Assembly (NCBI GenBank): GCA_033977485.1
Contig: CM066983.1
Location: 107,289,580 to 107,353,579, forward strand
Source: Hydrangea macrophylla
Lineage: Eukaryota > Streptophyta > Magnoliopsida > Cornales > Hydrangeaceae
Length of the DNA stretch: 64,000 nt
Direction: 5' to 3'
Within the stretch, counting starts at the first letter, position 1; every line of letters starts with the position of its first letter. The notes beneath the pieces are model-generated. The model saw only the letters and a program-made list of their open reading frames with translations, was not told where the DNA came from and ran no database searches. A program made the translations under genes and the position numbers. This document shows positions 1-11,300 of this stretch, piece by piece.

Positions 1-637
1 TTCTCTCTAACAATAAATGGAAGTGAATATTGGTAGCTAGGGAGTAATGGGGGAGAGAGATGAGAGGATTAGAGAGAGAGAGAGCTTGGAACCTAAGGAA
101 AAACTAAGTAAAAACAACCCTAAAATAATGCATACCCTAATACAAATCTATCTCTAACTATATATAGTCCCCTCACAAAAATGGCAAAATTGTAATAAGA
201 AGAGGGGTCATCAGCACGAGGCGCAGATCGATCCCTTCATATTGGCGGATCGATCCGCCTTTCATCAGGGTCGTTACTGGCTTCTCGAGAAGACGCGGAT
301 CGATCCGCTCATATTGGCCGGATCGATCCATTTAGAGGAGTTTCTCACAGAATGTCCCAGCAAAGACGCGGATCGATCCCTTCAAAAATGCGGATCGATC
401 CGCCTTTCCTGAAACTCTTTTCTTGTTCCTTTTTACTTCAAGAGTGACAAAAGGGTTGGGTTCCACTATACCCAAGCATACATAACCTACAAAAAGAGAC
501 CGTTATTAGTTAAAAGAGGGTAACAACAAGAACAATAAAAAGCACAATTTATCCATTAAGTCTCCGATTTGAGTAATAATTTGTGTCCAATACGGATAAA
601 ATTATGAAGTTCAAAATGCAATATTGGACACGAATCA
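1..637 (-). repeat. 3' LTR of the Athila-like element (partial)
   Basis: Bases 1-637 match 12084-12718 almost exactly, ending in the same ACGAATCA. The start of this LTR in element orientation is at 637, directly beside the polypurine tract; the rest lies beyond the window. On the minus strand it holds the palindrome array at 400-226 and then a TATA-like CTATATATAG near 167-158, so the array sits in U3 just upstream of the likely promoter. Confidence 0.92.
156..400 (-). promoter_or_regulatory. U3 palindrome array plus TATA-like box of the Athila-like LTR
   Basis: Six copies of a GATCGATC-centred palindrome have centres at 229.5, 251.5, 301.5, 324.5, 374.5 and 396.5, giving spacings of 22, 50, 23, 50 and 22 bp. 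On the minus strand they are followed about 65 bp later by CTATATATAG at 167-158. The regular alternation and position are seen directly; a promoter or enhancer role is inferred. The other LTR has the same array at 12307-12481. Confidence 0.6.
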
Positions 638-649
638 CACCCCCCAACT
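638..649 (-). other. Polypurine tract of the Athila-like element
   Basis: Immediately inside the 3' LTR the minus strand reads AGTTGGGGGGTG and then the LTR start TGATTCG. A purine-rich run abutting the 3' LTR is the expected plus-strand primer. The 16-bp context (636-651) is repeated exactly at 2245-2260. Confidence 0.85.
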
Positions 650-2244
650 AGCATGTTGCTAGTCTCTTAGCAACAAAGCTAAATACCAAGAGATTTGAGA
701 ATAACCTTGCACGACAATTTATTTAATAAAGAAGGATAAACCGTTTTCGTGGGGAACACGACTGCATTGAGCATATGCGACAAGCCGTTAAACCTCTAGG
801 TTACCCATAGAGGCGGAGTGTTGTCTCCAGAGGGTTCTCAGGATGATACCCACAAACATTTTGCTTCCTCATGATATTTGCCCATACTATAATGCCGATA
901 CTCAACATAGTCCCAAGCGTTTTCACAAGATTTTAGTACATGACACGCAAATCCAACAAGTTATCAAACTATCAAGATTATGAGATAAATTTCATTGAGC
1001 TCAATCTTGGATGCATGTGTTGTGTGAAGTGCATAACTACAACTATCAAGAAGATTGTAATGCTTTCATCATTCGAATTTCATTCGAAAATGCGCTTCAA
1101 CTCAATTCTCACCGGTATTACACTCTAAAAAGAAAAACACTCGAAGTGGGTAACACTCTCGGGGCATGCGGGTAAATAGAGTAATGGAAATAGGAATCAA
1201 AACCACGCACATGCCAATGATGAAAAACGTAAGCGTGAAAAACGAGTAAAATTAATCTCATGAAAGATACCATTCACTAGAGGGTGTGGGATAACTCCAA
1301 CTACTTGTCATGAACGCTTCAAACTCCGAATCACAAAACTTTAGAATCAACAAGGACCGCAAGGGTGTTGTAAAGTGGGGAAGGTGTTATGGGCTGGAGG
1401 GCAAGGGAAATGAAGGGGAATGTCTGTGTACAAACATGGGATTTATTAGAATGCATGATTACAAATGAGCACAAGGGATGGATTAACAAGAATATTTCTT
1501 TGAAATTCAAAAGGAGAGTACAATTGATCATGAAGTTCTTTTTTTTTTTGTACTCTCAAAATTACATGATTCAATCTCCTTTACAACTTTACACACGCGA
1601 TCTCATGCAAATATATCCCAAGAATGAAAGTCAAACACGGACATGGAAAGTGTACGGTTAAGTGAAGGATGGGTATACGTGGTTGCGGCTAGAGATGGTC
1701 AAACAAAGGCCCTAAGATCAATTCTTCGAATAATGCGATTCTTTGTTCTCCCCTATAATGACAAGTAATCAAGAGTTTCATTCCACACAATGATTTCTCT
1801 AATGAATGATCAAAACAAGAAGATGAGATTATCTACAACTTTGTATGTTTTTCAAAAATAGAGAATTGACGTATGTAGCACTCAATAATAGGAAAAAGGA
1901 TCGAAAGCTCACAAAGGTACCGTCTCCAGATATGTTTCGAACGATTTCCGAATAACAATTGCATTAAAACACCATCCTAACACAAGTAGTCATGCAACGT
2001 ATTTGATAATCCAAGATTTAAACTTCGTGCAATTCACTATAATCAAGATAGTTATGGAGCTAGTAGGATTACAAAGTGTCACATACTAAAATCAGAAGAA
2101 AATTCTCAAGACACGTGTCATTGCTCGGCATTAGAACGGGGCAACTATGCTAAAGTCATTGGAAATACAAGATAATAATATATATTTTTTTTTTTTTAGA
2201 TTCAAAAGGAACTCAAACCGCGATGAGAGAAGCTAGCAAGCTCT
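650..2244. other. Non-coding 3' region of the Athila-like element
   Basis: This stretch between the two polypurine-like tracts has no ORF above about 90 codons with recognisable similarity and no tandem repeat that I see. It is probably 3' untranslated element sequence. Confidence 0.55.
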
Positions 2245-2260
2245 CACACCCCCCAACTAG
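2245..2260 (-). repeat. Second copy of the polypurine tract
   Basis: The 16 bases CACACCCCCCAACTAG are identical to 636-651, where they form the LTR-adjacent polypurine tract. Here no LTR follows. A third related run overlaps the stop codon of the extra ORF near 2603-2615, reading TAGTTGGGGGG on the minus strand. Confidence 0.6.
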
Positions 2261-2611
2261 GACTGAACATTGTCCTCAATGAAACAAGAAAGAACAAGGG
2301 GAAGAACAATATTACCGGAGGCAAACAAAGGGAGCGGTCGGTAATAAACTGTGCCTGCAAGGTTAGAATCCACAAAGAAAGAGCAAGAAAAGAAAAGGAA
2401 GAATTGTGACATGGCATACAAGTTAAAGAAATAAGCATAAGCCAACAAAATTCCATAAACATCCATACTGAGTTAACAAAATCTAAGAACAGAAAATAAC
2501 ACAATCATCCAAATACAAAAGTACAACTCCAAGTCTAACGAAATGAGCATACCCACACCCTAACATAAACAAAATACTATCCCTAATTGAAAAACGAGGA
2601 CTCCCCCCCAA

Positions 2612-3852
2612 CTAATCCTCATCATCTCCGTCTCCACCTCCATAGCTACCCGAGCCACTTGCACCACCAAAAGCACTGGGGTCATCCGCACCACCATAGG
2701 CACCTGAGCCACCAGTACCACCGAAAGAGTCAGGGCCGCCTGCAGCACCATACGGGTCGCGGAAGTAGTCTGGGACATCAGCGCCTGGGTACTGCATCTG
2801 GAACGAATCAGTCTGGAAACGAATCAGCATGTTCATGTCCAGACGATAGCTGATACCGAATGCATCTACCTCTCCCCGTAAGCCACGAACATCACTCCGT
2901 ATCCCTGCAATCTCCATGCCTTGCTGCCTCTGCGTGGTAGTAAGAGTCTCGAATCGACGGTGCAATTTGACCATACCCTGTGCTGGTGCTTCCTCCCCCA
3001 TCTCGGCCTGAGCTCCAGACGGTCCTTCATCTAGTCGGGCTCTCTTGGTCGCGGCTCTAACCTGCGCGTCACTACGGGCAAGCGTCGTTTCATTGATTGG
3101 GAATGGCACGACTTTGAGAATATCGGATGCTAAGGCCTCGCACCCATGCGAGGTGCAAAGCCGGGTGACAAGGGTAGGAAACGGGAGGCTAACAGTCGCG
3201 GATGTGTCATTTGACACCGCGATCATATGCGAGATGATAAGGCTCGCAAGATCAACACGGGTGGCAGGGTCAGTGACTGCGAACAGGAGGTACCGTGGTC
3301 CCCCCTGACTGTCTTATGGCGAGTAGGCCATACGGCAGCAGTGACAATAATGTTACAGCACCGGTAGAACCTGGTGAATGAAGATGGGGCAATCTGGTCC
3401 CCAATGCACTCGGTCGGTCGACCTGTGAATCGGGTGGCGATGAGATCAAGTTCAGGCTGCTACTGCCAGTCGTCCGATTAAGGCTCAGGGTCCTCTACGT
3501 GAGGAACCCCCATGAATACGGCTAAAGTAGCCGGGGAGACCGAGATTCGGACACCCCAAACATACGACTCAAAAGTGCGAGCGCCGGTGGTGACAAGGCT
3601 TGCGAAGAAGATCCAGACCCACGTCTCATTGTATTCGCCCGAATGCTCCAACTGGGTGAGCCATCGGCGGTTTCGAAAGATCTGGACCACGTCGTTCGGA
3701 AAATCAAAAATAGCTATGGGCCGCTCAGGTAGGATGGACTTCATCGACTTAAAGAAGTTGACGAACCACTGTTTCTCGGTCTTTGAGCGAAAACGGTCAT
3801 ACCCACGGGCCGGGGAGAACTTGGTTTTGTCATACTTTAGTGGATTCACCAT
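2612..3852 (-). pseudogene. Extra ORF downstream of integrase in the Athila-like element (broken)
   Basis: The first part (ATG at 3852, stop at 3478) encodes 124 residues starting MVNPLKYDKTKF and ending near SPATLAVFMGVPHV. After the stop, similarity of style continues (GRPTE, FTRFYRCC), then a frame change leads into the second part, open to a stop at 2612, with LLFAVTDP, VSLPFPTLVTRLC, a charged coiled-coil-like stretch and a Gly/Ser/Asp-rich tail. From memory this resembles the 'putative plant transposon protein' domain common in Athila/Tat relatives; I am not sure of the family. It occupies the position where Athila elements carry an env-like or unknown gene. Function is unknown. One stop and at least one frameshift make it a pseudogene here. 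Confidence 0.65.
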
Positions 3853-3857
3853 TGTGC

Positions 3858-4628
3858 CTGAAAATAACAAGAGCAAGCGCAACAAATAAGACGGTAAACC
3901 CTACGCTAATGAAATGCTCAAGTACATATGCATGTGAACACCAAAGGCATGTGCACAATCGACACATGGGCGTGAAAATTCGGGACAATTCATGAAATGC
4001 CCTAAAGGACGGTAAGCACGAGGCACGGGAAATGGTTGTGAACGCACGTGCATGATCGACGTGCACGTGTACGGCAGTGCATGGGGTGAGCGTCACGTGC
4101 CACAAGCCATGAAATCAACAGTGAAAATCGCACACAAGAATGAAAACATGCACCTAAAATGAGTAATTATGAACAATGCACGCAACGGTTTGGAAAATGC
4201 ACGTGTGGGTTGGACGAATGCACGATGGAATTTTAATGCGGCATTCTACCGAACACCTTGTGGGCAGATCGAATACTCTTAAAGTTTAACAAGATGTGAA
4301 ACATAGAACTATCCCAAACAAGCCACAATGTGGCTTGAGCATGAAACACGGCCAAAATGCATGAGAAATCAACTCAAAATATAGAGAAAAGGGTGAGAAA
4401 TCGAGCCCTAAGGTTGAAGTTTTCAAAATAGTGAGCAATGAGAGACAAAACACAACCTAGGGTGCAATCACCCTTTAAACATGAAGACTAATCGATGAGA
4501 GTTGATAAAAACATACCTTGGGTTAATGGTAGGGAAGATCTTGTGAATGGATGAGCAAAGGGGCTGAGTTGGAGAAGATTTGGGCAAAAGAGGTTTGAGA
4601 GAGTTTGAGAGAGATCTTGAAAAATATA
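3858..4628 (-). promoter_or_regulatory. Possible internal promoter, CT-rich leader and intron ahead of the extra ORF
   Basis: On the minus strand a TATA-like CTATATTTTT lies at 4629-4620, about 55 bp below the last palindrome of the 4678-5069 array. A CT-rich leader follows, then a donor-like CAAG|GTATGT (exon end 4517) and, 660 bp on, an acceptor-like TTATTTTCAG|GC ending at 3858, six bases before the ATG of the extra ORF. The motifs are visible; transcription and splicing are inferred. A spliced genomic-length transcript could use the same acceptor instead. Confidence 0.4.
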
Positions 4629-4677
4629 GAAGGAAATGAGAAGTTACAACCATTTAAACCGATGATGCCCCCCCGTG

Positions 4678-5069
4678 GATCGATCCAAATTCAGGCCGGA
4701 TCGATCCGATATATTAAAACGAAATTATTATGCCTTTTCAAATTCGCGGATCGATCCGCTCATAAAATCTGGATCGATCCATTTCATCATTTTCCTGATA
4801 GTGTGCTTCCCCAAAAATGCGGATTGATCCGCTCATGAGGCCGGATCGATCCATTTAAAAACTTTCAAGGCAGTATCTCATCTCAAATTCGCGGATCGAT
4901 CCGCTCAAAATTTCTGAATCGATCCATTTTTTCCATTTTTCTGGCAGTGTACTCCCTCACATTCGTGAATCGATCCGCTCAAGAGGCTGGATCGATCCGC
5001 CTATTCTCCGTTTGGTCAATACCTTCCCTAGAAACATGCGGATCGATCCCCCAATTACCTGGATCGATC
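4678..5069 (-). repeat. Twelve-copy phased palindrome array (GGATCGATCC type)
   Basis: Palindrome centres fall at 4681.5, 4702.5, 4752.5, 4775.5, 4825.5, 4847.5, 4897.5, 4920.5, 4971.5, 4993.5, 5044.5 and 5065.5. The spacings alternate 21-23 and 50-51 bp through all twelve. Spacer sequences vary while palindromes and spacing are kept; four copies have a single change in the core. The array lies between integrase and the extra ORF and has the same motif and geometry as the LTR array. Confidence 0.85.
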
Positions 5070-5070
5070 C

Positions 5071-5254
5071 GCCCCTTTGCTTCTCCACTATATATTAAAC
5101 TTTGAAAACTTTTATGAAGTGAGGGATGAACGAAATGGATGCAATAGACATTATCGAGAACAGCCCCTTTGCTTCTCCACTATATGTTAAACTTTGAAAA
5201 CTTTTATGAAGTGAGGGATGAACGAAATGGATGCAATAGACATTATCGAGAACA
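5071..5254. repeat. 92-bp tandem duplication
   Basis: Two adjacent units with a period of 92 bp start at GCCCCTTTGCTTC (5071 and 5163). They differ essentially at one position (TATATATT versus TATATGTT), so the duplication is recent relative to the element. Confidence 0.85.
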
Positions 5255-5304
5255 AAAATTATGCCAAGAATGGAACATGGGGCATACAAAAAGGGGAGTA
5301 TAAC

Positions 5305-7045
5305 TCACGAGAGCCTACTCAACCCCAACATTGGGGTCTTCCAACGGAATTGACACCAACTCGGTGTCAAATCCCTCGAGAAAAGGTTTGAGCCTTTGCC
5401 CATTGACCTTAGAGATGGTCCCATCTTTGGGATCTTGGATTTCCACGGCTCCATGAGGATAAATTTTATGTACCATGTAAGGGCCAATCCAACGGGATTG
5501 CAACTTACCCGGAAAAATGTGGAGCCGTGAATCATACAAAAGCACCTTGTTACTGATAACGAATTATTTTCGAACGATCAGTTTGTCATGAAACGCTTTG
5601 ACGCGTGCCTTGTACACTTTAAAACTCTCGTAGAGTTCACTTCGAATTTCTTCCAACTCATCGAGTTGAAGCTTTCTTTTCTCACCACTCTCGTCAATAT
5701 CAAAATTAAGCTTCTTGATTGCCCAATAAGCTCGATGTTCAAGTTCGACCGACAAATGGCAAGCATTTCCGTAAACCAACCGATAGGGGGACATTCCTAA
5801 ATTTGTCTTATAGGCCGTCCTATACGCCCAAAGCACATCAGTTAGCCTAGAAGACCAATCCTTTTTCGATGGATCGACCGTCTTCTCCAGAATTCCTTTA
5901 ACTTCCCTATTGGCCAATTCGGCTTGGCCGTTGGTTTGAGGATGGTACGTGGTAGAGACTTTATGGGTTACGCCATATTGTTCCATCAAATGAGCAAAAG
6001 GGGAATTACAAAATTGTACCCCTTAATCACTAATTATGGCTTTCGGAGTGCCAAACTGGGACAAAATATGTTCTTTGAGAAATTTCAAGACCACTTTATG
6101 GTCATTGGTCCTAGATGGTATGGCCTCAACCCATTTGGAGACGTAATCGACCGCCACCAAGATATATTCGAAATTATTGGATTTAGGGAAGGGGCCCATG
6201 AAATCTATCCTCCAATAATCAAAAACTTCTATGGTAAGAATGGGGTTTAGAGGCATGGAGTTTCTCTTGGTGATTTTTCCGAGGAGTTGGCACCGAGGAC
6301 ATTCCTTGCAATAGGCATGTGCATCCTTGAAGATCGTGGGCCAATACAAGCCACTGTGGAGCACTTTGAACGCAGTCTTTTGTGAAGAGAAGTGCCCTCC
6401 ACATGCTTGATCATGGCAAAATGACAACACGCTCGGTATTTCATCGTTAGGTACACATCGCCTAACTATTTGATTGGCACAATATTTGAAAACATACGGG
6501 TCATCATAAAAGAACGATCGTGCCATCAATATAAGCCGCTCACGGTCTTGAGTGGACCATTTCTGAGGCAATTGGCCCGTGACAATGAAATTCACCACAT
6601 CGGCATACCACGGGAGTGTAGAGACCTTGAGCAATTGCTCGTCCGGGAAACATTCTCGGATGGGTATGGGATCTAGATTATTGTGATCAAATGTCAAACG
6701 TGACAAATGATCGGCGACAACATTTTCCACCCCTTTTTTATCCTTGATGGATAGGTCAAACTCTTGCAGTAGTAGGATCCAACGAATGAGGCGCACTTTA
6801 GCATCTTTCTTGGAGAAAAGATACTTAAGAGCGGCATGGTCGGTGAAATAAGTAATCGGTGATCCTACCACATATGACCGGAACTTCTCGAGTGCAAAAA
6901 CTATCGCTAGCAACTCTTTCTCCATCGTGGAGTAGTTGATTTGGGCATCATCTAAAGTCCGACTAGCGTAGTAAATGACGTGGGGCTTCTTATCTCTACG
7001 TTGCCCCAACACGACCCCAACCGCATAGTCACTAGCGTCGTACAT
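5305..7045 (-). pseudogene. RNase H and integrase part of Athila-like pol (broken)
   Basis: A 340-codon open stretch (7045-6023) begins in RNase H ([37 protein letters not shown]). It continues into integrase with an HHCC zinc finger (HDQACGGH ... CKECPRC) and the core ([28 protein letters not shown]). A stop follows ISD; the next piece (5989-5564) has [20 protein letters not shown] with the catalytic Glu, and 5535-5305 holds the C-terminal [12 protein letters not shown] fold. The DDE residues are present but split by the stop and a frame change. In the element this protein would insert cDNA into the genome and degrade the RNA strand of the hybrid. Confidence 0.88.
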
Positions 7046-7075
7046 GAGCTCGAATGGAAGGTTTCAATCGGGGGC

Positions 7076-8178
7076 TTACATTATTGGTGCGGTGGTAAGC
7101 GACTCCTTAAGCTTATCGAATGCCTCTTGGCACTCGGGGGACCATTCAAAAGTGACATCTTTCGCGAGGAGTTGGCACATGGGCCGCGAGATAGCGCTAA
7201 AATCCTTAATAAAACGCCGGTAAAAACCCGCGTGTCCTAAGAATGACCTAACATCCTTAAGGGTTTTTGGGGGTGGAAGGTTGGAGATGACATCAATCTT
7301 AGCCTTGTCAACTTGGATCCCCTCACTTGAGACAATGTGGCCTAGGACGATGCCTTGTGTCACCATGAAGTGACACTTTTCCCAGTTAAGCACAAGATTC
7401 TTTTCAATGCACCGTTTGAGAACTTTCTTAAGGTTCTCAAGGCATTTGTCGAAAGAATCACCAAAAACACTAAAATCATCCATGAAGACCTCAAGGAACT
7501 TCTCCACCATGTCACTAAAAATGCTAAGCATGCACCGTTGAAATGTCACGGATGTATTGCATAGCCCAAAAGGCATTCTCCTATAGGCAAACGTGCCATA
7601 GAGACATGTGAAGGTAGTCTTTTCTTGATCCTCGGGGGCGATCTCAATTTGGTTGTAACCCGAATACCCGTCAAGGAAGCAATAAAATTTGTGTTTGCCA
7701 CTCTTTCTAAGACTTGATCAAGGAAGGGAAGGAGAAAATGGTCCTTTCGAGTGACCGTGTTCAACTTCCTATAATCGATGCAAACCCTCCATCCTGTGGT
7801 AGTCCTAGTAGGCACTAGCTCACCTTTCTCGTTCTCGACAATCGTGATTCCCGACTTTTTGGGAACCAATTGGGTCGGGCTCACCTATTCGCTATCGAAA
7901 ATGGGGTATATGATCCCATTATCCAACAACTTGATGACTTCGGTCATCACAACGTCTTTCAGTTTGGGATTGAGCCTCCTTTGCATTTGACGTGAAGGCT
8001 TGGCCTCGTCCACTAGATAAATCTTGTGGGTGCAAATCTTCGGGGAGATTCCCCTCAAGTCCGCTACGCACCATCCTATAGCACTTTTGTGTTCTTTAAA
8101 AATCTTCATCAATTTTCCTTCTTGACAAGGATCAAGTTGGGAAGATACCACCACCGAAAAGCTCTTATCTTCTCCCAA
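7076..8178 (-). pseudogene. Reverse transcriptase part of Athila-like pol (broken)
   Basis: The pieces run IGWCVADLRGISP and RRLNPKLKD, then a TAG where the family normally has Trp (DSE*VSP), then VPKKSGITIV, GWRVCIDYRKLN and TRKDHF. A frame change near 7680 scrambles the 'palm' segment, after which MPFGLCNTSVTFQRCM and the catalytic FMDDFSVFG box return (7576-7076), followed by the connection region (FLGHAGFYRRFIKDF). All RT landmarks are present in order but in at least three reading segments, so no active enzyme can be made from this copy. Confidence 0.88.
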
Positions 8179-8289
8179 AAATGCATACTTGAGCTCGTTT
8201 GGTAAGACTTTGAGCTCAAGCTTTGGCGTAACGACATTAGAAGGAAGAGGGAAACTATCCCTCGAGGGTAGTCTCTCAAAATTGGAGAT

Positions 8290-9422
8290 CTATTTGGCCT
8301 CTTCGACAGTTCTCACTACACTTACCTCTTCCTCACACTCCATCTCCTCATCACTCATCGCATTCTTTCTCTCAAACTCACGAGCACACTCAACAATGGC
8401 AGTGTCACTAACTAAGTATTTTTCAACATGGTCAAGGTGAGTTATATTATCATTTAGCACATAAGTATGATCAAGAGAAGAAGTGATGCAAGACTCATTA
8501 ACATCGGAATCACTAGAAAAACTGAAAAAATCTTGCACCAACGAATCAATGAGGGAGATTTCATAAATGTCATCACCGTCCTCCTCATCGAGATCTGGTT
8601 GCTTAAAGAGGGAGAAGATATTCACATTCATAATCATATTTCCAAAAGTTAAGCGCATGAGACCATTCCTACAATTGATCAAGGCATTAACAGTAGCAAG
8701 GAACGGCCGCCCTAAGATGATTGGAATTTGTGATTGCTCATTGACCACGGGTTGCGTGTCAAGCACGATAAAGTCTACCGGATAGTAGAAGTTACCAACT
8801 TGAACAATAACTCCTCTATTATACCCCGTGGCATCTTGACCGAGCGGTCGGCCATTTGTAAAGTGATACGGGTCTCTTTAAGTTCGCCGAGGCCTAATTG
8901 GACGTACACCGAATAAGGAATTAGATTGACACTAGCACCCAAATCAAGGAGTGCTCTGTCGATATGGTATTGTCTAATCACACATGCTATAGTGGGACAA
9001 CCGGGGTCCTTGTATTTTGGAGGAACTTCGTTAAGAATAACAGAGCTCGCATGTGCGGCCATATAAGCACTCTTCCTAACATTGAGTTTCCTTTTGACAG
9101 TGCAAAGGTCTTTAAGAAATTTTGCATAGGCCGGGACTTGTTTAATGGCCTCCAAAAGAGGGATATTGATTTCCACTTTGTTGAACAATTCCAAAAATTC
9201 ATGGTTCTGGTTATTCTCGGCCTTTTTCTTAAGCCTTTGGGGAAATGGGGGAGCAGGATTCAAAAACTCTTGGTTCATGAAGCCGAGGGCCTTTGACAAG
9301 TCCCCCTCCAAGTCTTCAACATTAGGGGGCAATGAGTCCCCCTCATTGAGTTCGGCCTCTCCTCTAACTGGGTCATAGCTAATTTGTGGTTCTTGGGGAG
9401 GCTTTTGGACCTTGTTGTCCAC
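8290..9422 (-). pseudogene. Protease region of Athila-like gag-pol (broken)
   Basis: The segment 9422-8775 contains PPFPQRLKKK, NIPLLEAIKQVPAYAKFLKDL and the aspartic protease-like site ALLDLGASVNLIPYSVY, with Leu in the position where many proteases have Ser or Thr. The frame changes near 8775 and continues in 8766-8290 with [17 protein letters not shown], the family's conserved protease C-terminal part, then an acidic linker leading toward RT. It would process the gag-pol polyprotein. Confidence 0.8.
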
Positions 9423-9454
9423 AATTTTTCCACTTCGAAGAGTGGTGATTCCTT

Positions 9455-11149
9455 TTAGATGTTCGATATTGGAATTTGAGGCTCCATTAGTCCCTTGACC
9501 TTTCGGATTTTGAAATGGTTGCGCAGGAAGCTTTCCTTTATCAACAACGCTTGCATGCTTTGAGCGTGCGATGATTGCATCGCTTGGATAGATTGCTCAA
9601 GTTGGCTCATTCTTTGGGACAAGCCACCATGATTAGGGTCCTCGAAACTCTTATTGTGAGGGGGCACATAAGGGGGAGGAGGATGTTGTGCCCCTTGATT
9701 TTGGATGAAAGGAGGTCCTTGAGATTGAGAGATTGGTGGACCAAAGTTTGGAGGAGCATAAGGTGGAGGGGGTGGTTGATGCAGGCAATATTGTTGTTGG
9801 GGAACATGGGGCACAACAATCACCCCTTTGTTACTATGGTAGTTAAATCCCGGTACACTCCATCTCCCGGGAGGATTATAGGCATCATTTTGGGAAGGAT
9901 TATACCTAGGCCTAATGTTCATTCCCAGAGCACACGCTTGTTCCAAGGCTTGTTTTTGAAGGATAGAGAGAGCGGGGCACTCGTTGGTTGAGTGCTCCGG
10001 ATCATAACAAAGGTAGCAAATGGGAAGGATTGCTCGGAGCAATAATCGCGGGAGGGATGATGGGGGTAGCGCCTTTTTGAGATTCCAAGGCTTCCACTTT
10101 CCTAGTGAGTTCAGAAATGGAATCGGCTTCATTTGACACTTGATAGAGGCTATGATTCAAAGGGGCTACGGTGACCGGTGAAGTGCGGTCATGAGGGTTA
10201 GATGTACCCCACCCACGCGAAGTTTCATAAACATATTCTAAATAGGCTTCGGCTTGTTCGGCTTCGAGAGTCAAGAAACTCCCAGAGCACATGATTTCGA
10301 TAAGTTGTTTGGTATTGGGTTGTAACCCCCCATAACAGATAGAGATTTGACGGAATTTGTCAAAACCATGGTGCGGGCATTTCCTAAGGAGATCCTTGAA
10401 TCTCAACCAACACTCAGCAAATGTTTCATGTTCTCCTTGGGAGAAATTTTGAATTTGTTTCACCAAAGCTTGTGTCTTGCGCATGGGGAAAAACTCCTTA
10501 TAGAATTGCTTTTGGAGTTCCGGCCATGAGGCTATGGAATTTGGAGGTAGGGTCACTAACCAATCTTTCGCCCTATCCTTGAGGGAGAATGTGAACAATT
10601 TGAGCCTTATGAGCTCGGGTGTGCACCTTTGTTGTTCAAACGTCCCACATATATCCTCGTACTCCCGAATGTGTTTGTAGAGATCCTCGTTCTCTCGCCC
10701 GTGAAAGTTGGGCAAGAGATTTATCATTCCAGGCTTGAATCGGAACACTCCCGCATTGTACGGGAATGTGATGCAAGATGGGGAAGACACGGTCTCGGGT
10801 TGTAGGTAATCCCCGATCGTTCTCCCAAAGGTTTGATCTATTGGAGGAGGGTAATGATGTTGAAAAGGAGGCGGAGGATGTGGAGGGTACGGTGGTTGCC
10901 TGAGTGGAGGAGCGGGGTTGTGTTGGCCCCATTGCTCTCGACGGAATCGATCCATGGGAGTTTCGCCCTCCATGGCAAAAGTAGCATGATCCGAAAATGC
11001 GTCAACCGTTGGCTCTTGGTAGTCGAAATTGTGCGAATTTTGAGTGAATGATGGAGATGGGGTGGTTGGAGGTCGCCAAAACGACCCACTACTATACTAC
11101 CACTACTACTCGAGCTAGCATTAGTATTAGTTGCAAAAGGGTTAGTCAT
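9455..11149 (-). pseudogene. gag of the Athila-like element (broken)
   Basis: The likely start is MTNPFATNTNASSSSSGS at 11149, followed by a frame change near 11085. The main open stretch is then 10973-10002 (323 codons) with the retrotransposon gag core (NFHGRENEDLYKHIREYEDIC, WPELQKQFYKEFFP, FAECWLRFKDLLRKCPHHGF). Another frame change near 10100 leads to 10132-9455, with a CCHC zinc-knuckle-like CYLCYDPEHSTNEC and a Pro-rich tail. Gag would form the particle that packages element RNA. The gene lies just downstream of the primer-binding site. Confidence 0.85.
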
Positions 11150-11300
11150 ACTTGCGTTGCTCGGATTTGATATAGAAAAAGCTTATCGATTCGCACTTGA
11201 AGGCTAATTCTTCAAAACAATCAACAATATAGCAAACATGATTAAAAGTAAAAGCAAAATAATTAGAAACTAAGCGACTGAAGGTTGTTGCCAATGCCAA

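Noticed and set aside
226..400. CRISPR-like array of short repeats
   Set aside because: Repeats are self-palindromic, spacing alternates 22/50 bp, the location is a plant LTR and no cas genes exist in this genome type.
2587..2853. Plus-strand ORF rich in His and Ser
   Set aside because: It is the complement of the Gly/Ser/Asp-rich tail of the minus-strand extra ORF.
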